Shown: positions 6,233 to 7,480 of the stretch, one piece after another
Numbering within the stretch: the first letter of the stretch is position 1
Layout: each line of letters starts with the position of its first letter
Assembly: GCA_036399715.1 (NCBI GenBank)
Contig: DASWMO010000187.1
Coordinates: 1-7,480 of the forward strand
DNA length: 7,480 bases
Direction: 5' to 3'
DNA from: DASVSE01 sp036399715
GTDB lineage: Bacteria > Bacteroidota > Rhodothermia > Rhodothermales > Rubricoccaceae
Notes under the pieces: model-generated
Told to the model about the DNA's origin: nothing
Database searches by the model: none
Seen by the model: only the letters and a program-made list of their open reading frames with translations
Made by a program: the position numbers and the translations under genes

Positions 6233-6784
6233 ATGCTCGCCGACTCCCTCTCCCGCCTCGACCACGACCGGGCCGCCTTTCTCGCGACCTTCGATGCGCT
6301 CACGCCCGCGCAGCGCCAGTTCCGCCCGTCCGATGGTGGCTGGACGGCCGACGAGGTCGCACAGCACCTCGTGAAAGCCGAGACGGGCACGCTCGCGATT
6401 CTGGCGAAGCAGGTCGCGGCCGGCGACGCCCGACGCGCTGTTCCTGAGGCTTCCGAGGAACGGCTCGCCGCGGTCGAGGCCTTTCTCCGCTCCGATGGCC
6501 TCACGACGATGCCGGCGTCGGCCGAGCCGTTCATCCGGCCCGACAGCCCGCCTGGCGCCGGGTGGCGCGACCGCCTCGCCGCCTTCGAAAGCGAGTGGCA
6601 CCACCTCGCCGAGGCGCTCCCCGACGCCCTCGCCGACGTGCCGCTGATGGAGCACCCGCGCGCTGGCGGGCTCACGGCCGCGGGCGCCGCCCGCTTCATG
6701 TCGGCTCACCTCGACCATCACCGGCGTCAACTCGAGCGCATCCAGGCGGCCCCGGGTTATCCGGCGTCGGCTCCGCCGGGATAG
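6233..6784 (+). CDS. DinB-like (DinB_2) putative metal-dependent protein
   Basis: This 183-residue protein has the four-helix DinB/YfiT-like pattern. An early helix carries the D-x-x-R-x-x-F-L-x-x-F pattern. It is followed by GGWTADEVAQHLVKAE, with H45 as the first metal ligand. The C-terminal helix FMSAHLDHHRRQLERI supplies H159 and H163 (with H162), giving the usual three-histidine site. Known relatives include mycothiol- and bacillithiol-dependent thiol transferases and many uncharacterised stress-linked proteins; the substrate here cannot be told from sequence. The ATG at 6233 is preferred, but an in-frame TTG at 6206 would add nine residues. It is the last gene of the rightward run from ctaB. 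Its last 28 bp overlap the 3' end of the opposite-strand NFACT-R gene. Confidence 0.85.
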   Translation: MLADSLSRLDHDRAAFLATFDALTPAQRQFRPSDGGWTADEVAQHLVKAETGTLAILAKQVAAGDARRAVPEASEERLAAVEAFLRSDGLTTMPASAEPFIRPDSPPGAGWRDRLAAFESEWHHLAEALPDALADVPLMEHPRAGGLTAAGAARFMSAHLDHHRRQLERIQAAPGYPASAPPG

Positions 6785-7152
6785 ACCTTCATGGACTCGT
6801 AGCGCCGCAGTTCGACCGAGCCTGGCTTCGCGCCGCGAGGTTTCCGCACGTCGCATGCCCGGCAGACGTGGACGTCCACCTTGCCCGACGCCTTGCCGGC
6901 CTTGGAATGCTTCGCCGCCAGCTCGGCCGCCCGCTTGACGACGCTCCGCGGCACCTCGCCTCCCTCCGGTTGCCGCACGACAACGTGGCTGCCCGGCGTC
7001 CCCCCGCCGACGTGCAGCCACACGTCCTGCGGCGCGGCGACCTTAAACGTCAGCCGGTCGTTGTCGCTCGCGCTCCGCCCGACGAGAATCTCGTACCCGT
7101 CGACGTGGTGCGTGTCCCATCCGTCAGCAACGGGGCGTTCGGGGCGGGGCAT
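6757..7152 (-). CDS. Stand-alone NFACT-R (DUF814) RNA-binding domain protein
   Basis: This 131-residue protein consists almost wholly of the NFACT-R domain found at the C-terminus of Rqc2/RqcH/FbpA-type proteins. Matching motifs are DGYEILVGRSASDNDRLT (18-35), DVWLHV (43-48), PGSHVVVR (53-60) and RKPRGAKPGSV (103-113). The NFACT-N, helix-hairpin-helix and coiled-coil parts of full-length RqcH are absent, and the ATG start leaves no room for them. Stand-alone NFACT-R proteins are known in bacteria, and a role in RNA or ribosome binding is inferred from the domain. A C-x-x-C pair (C97, C100) lies just before the RKPRGAKPG motif; I do not know whether it is common in the family. The gene is divergent from the threonylcarbamoyl-AMP synthase gene and convergent with the DinB-like gene, overlapping it by 28 bp. 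Confidence 0.88.
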   Translation of the reverse strand: MPRPERPVADGWDTHHVDGYEILVGRSASDNDRLTFKVAAPQDVWLHVGGGTPGSHVVVRQPEGGEVPRSVVKRAAELAAKHSKAGKASGKVDVHVCRACDVRKPRGAKPGSVELRRYESMKVYPGGADAG

Positions 7153-7226
7153 CGGTCGTGCGGTGGCGGGCCGGGAAACTAGCGCGGCCGGTCGGTAGGT
7201 TCTGCGACCCCTCTCCCCGACCCGCC
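7153..7226. promoter_or_regulatory. Divergent promoter region, NFACT-R gene / tsaC-type gene
   Basis: This 74-bp gap separates two divergently read genes and should contain both promoters, unless the right-hand gene starts at the in-frame GTG at 7158. I see no clear -10 or -35 pair; GGGAAACTAG at 7173-7182 is the least GC-rich part. No Shine-Dalgarno sequence precedes the CTG at 7227. Confidence 0.3.
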
Positions 7227-7480
7227 CTGACCACGCTCTACACCCGATCCGTCCGCGCCGCGGCGGCCGTGCTGAGCCGCGGCGGTCTCGCGGCGTTCCC
7301 GACTGAGACGGTCTACGGTCTCGGCGCCGTCGCGACGGAAGCGCGGGCGGTCGCGGCTGTCTTCGAGGCCAAGGGTCGGCCGGCCGACAATCCGCTCATC
7401 GTGCACGTCGCGGATGTGGATGCCATCATTGCAATAACGGACCTTAACGACACGGCACGGACGCTCCTTTCCGCGTTCTC
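7227..7480 (+). CDS. tsaC: Threonylcarbamoyl-AMP synthase (Sua5/YrdC/YwlC family), 3' end cut by window
   Basis: The visible 84 residues match the N-terminal part of the Sua5/YrdC family, which makes threonylcarbamoyl-AMP from threonine, bicarbonate and ATP for t6A tRNA modification. The frame reads FPTETVYGLG after an alanine-rich helix, then VFEAKGRPADNPLIVHV, which carries the family K-x-R and NPL elements. The FEAKGRP form is closer to Sua5/YwlC than to E. coli TsaC, but the C-terminal part that would separate the two is outside the window. The start is uncertain: homology points to a CTG at 7227 (giving MTTLYTRSV), as no ATG, GTG or TTG lies there. The alternatives are an in-frame GTG at 7158, adding 23 residues unlike the family, or a GTG at 7269, which would remove the first helix. 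The frame stays open to the window end. Confidence 0.88.
   Translation, partial: MTTLYTRSVRAAAAVLSRGGLAAFPTETVYGLGAVATEARAVAAVFEAKGRPADNPLIVHVADVDAIIAITDLNDTARTLLSAF

Noticed and set aside
1..7480. Search for CRISPR repeats, insertion sequences, tRNAs, toxin-antitoxin or defence genes.
   Set aside because: Nothing of this kind is visible; almost all of the sequence is covered by conserved housekeeping-type genes.

Overview
The window is a dense, strongly GC-rich (about 70 % by eye) bacterial chromosome segment with eleven genes, two of them cut by the window edges. The gene set fits an aerobic Gram-negative bacterium: a heme A pathway for an aa3-type oxidase, a lipobox lipoprotein with a Bacteroidota-style TonB C-terminal domain, and a GlmM with DPDVDR and GEGNGG motifs. 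No clear Shine-Dalgarno sequence precedes the starts I inspected. Together this suggests a GC-rich member of the Rhodothermota/Bacteroidota side (Rubricoccaceae-like). That placement is inference from protein style, not from a marker gene.

Layout. (1) Positions 1-1585, + strand: the 3' part of heme A synthase (ctaA), then after 4 nt an NRDE/TANGO2-family protein. (2) Positions 1563-4215, - strand: an operon transcribed glmM, then a small membrane protein, then a TonB-domain lipoprotein. Both internal junctions are 4-nt ATGA stop/start overlaps. (3) Positions 4216-4381: a divergent intergenic region. (4) Positions 4382-6784, + strand: heme O synthase (ctaB), a YqaA-like small membrane protein, a cytoplasmic-looking BON-domain protein and a DinB-like protein. 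(5) Positions 6757-7152, - strand: a stand-alone NFACT-R domain protein. (6) From 7227 to the window end, + strand: the start of a Sua5/YrdC-type threonylcarbamoyl-AMP synthase, apparently starting at a CTG codon.

How the genes fit together. CtaB makes heme O from heme B and CtaA oxidises heme O to heme A, so two consecutive steps sit on the same strand about 3.6 kb apart, separated by the NRDE gene and the opposite-strand glmM operon. GlmM supplies glucosamine-1-phosphate for envelope precursors, and its two coupled partners are envelope proteins. The right end holds translation-related genes: NFACT-R, associated with the ribosome quality-control family, and t6A tRNA modification. Both convergent gene pairs overlap at their 3' ends (23 and 28 bp), leaving no intergenic terminator space.

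I saw no mobile element, CRISPR array, tRNA, rRNA or defence cassette, and no obvious new multi-gene system. The most interesting lead is the tight coupling of the NRDE/TANGO2 gene to heme A synthase, because eukaryotic TANGO2/HRG-9 proteins have been proposed to move heme.
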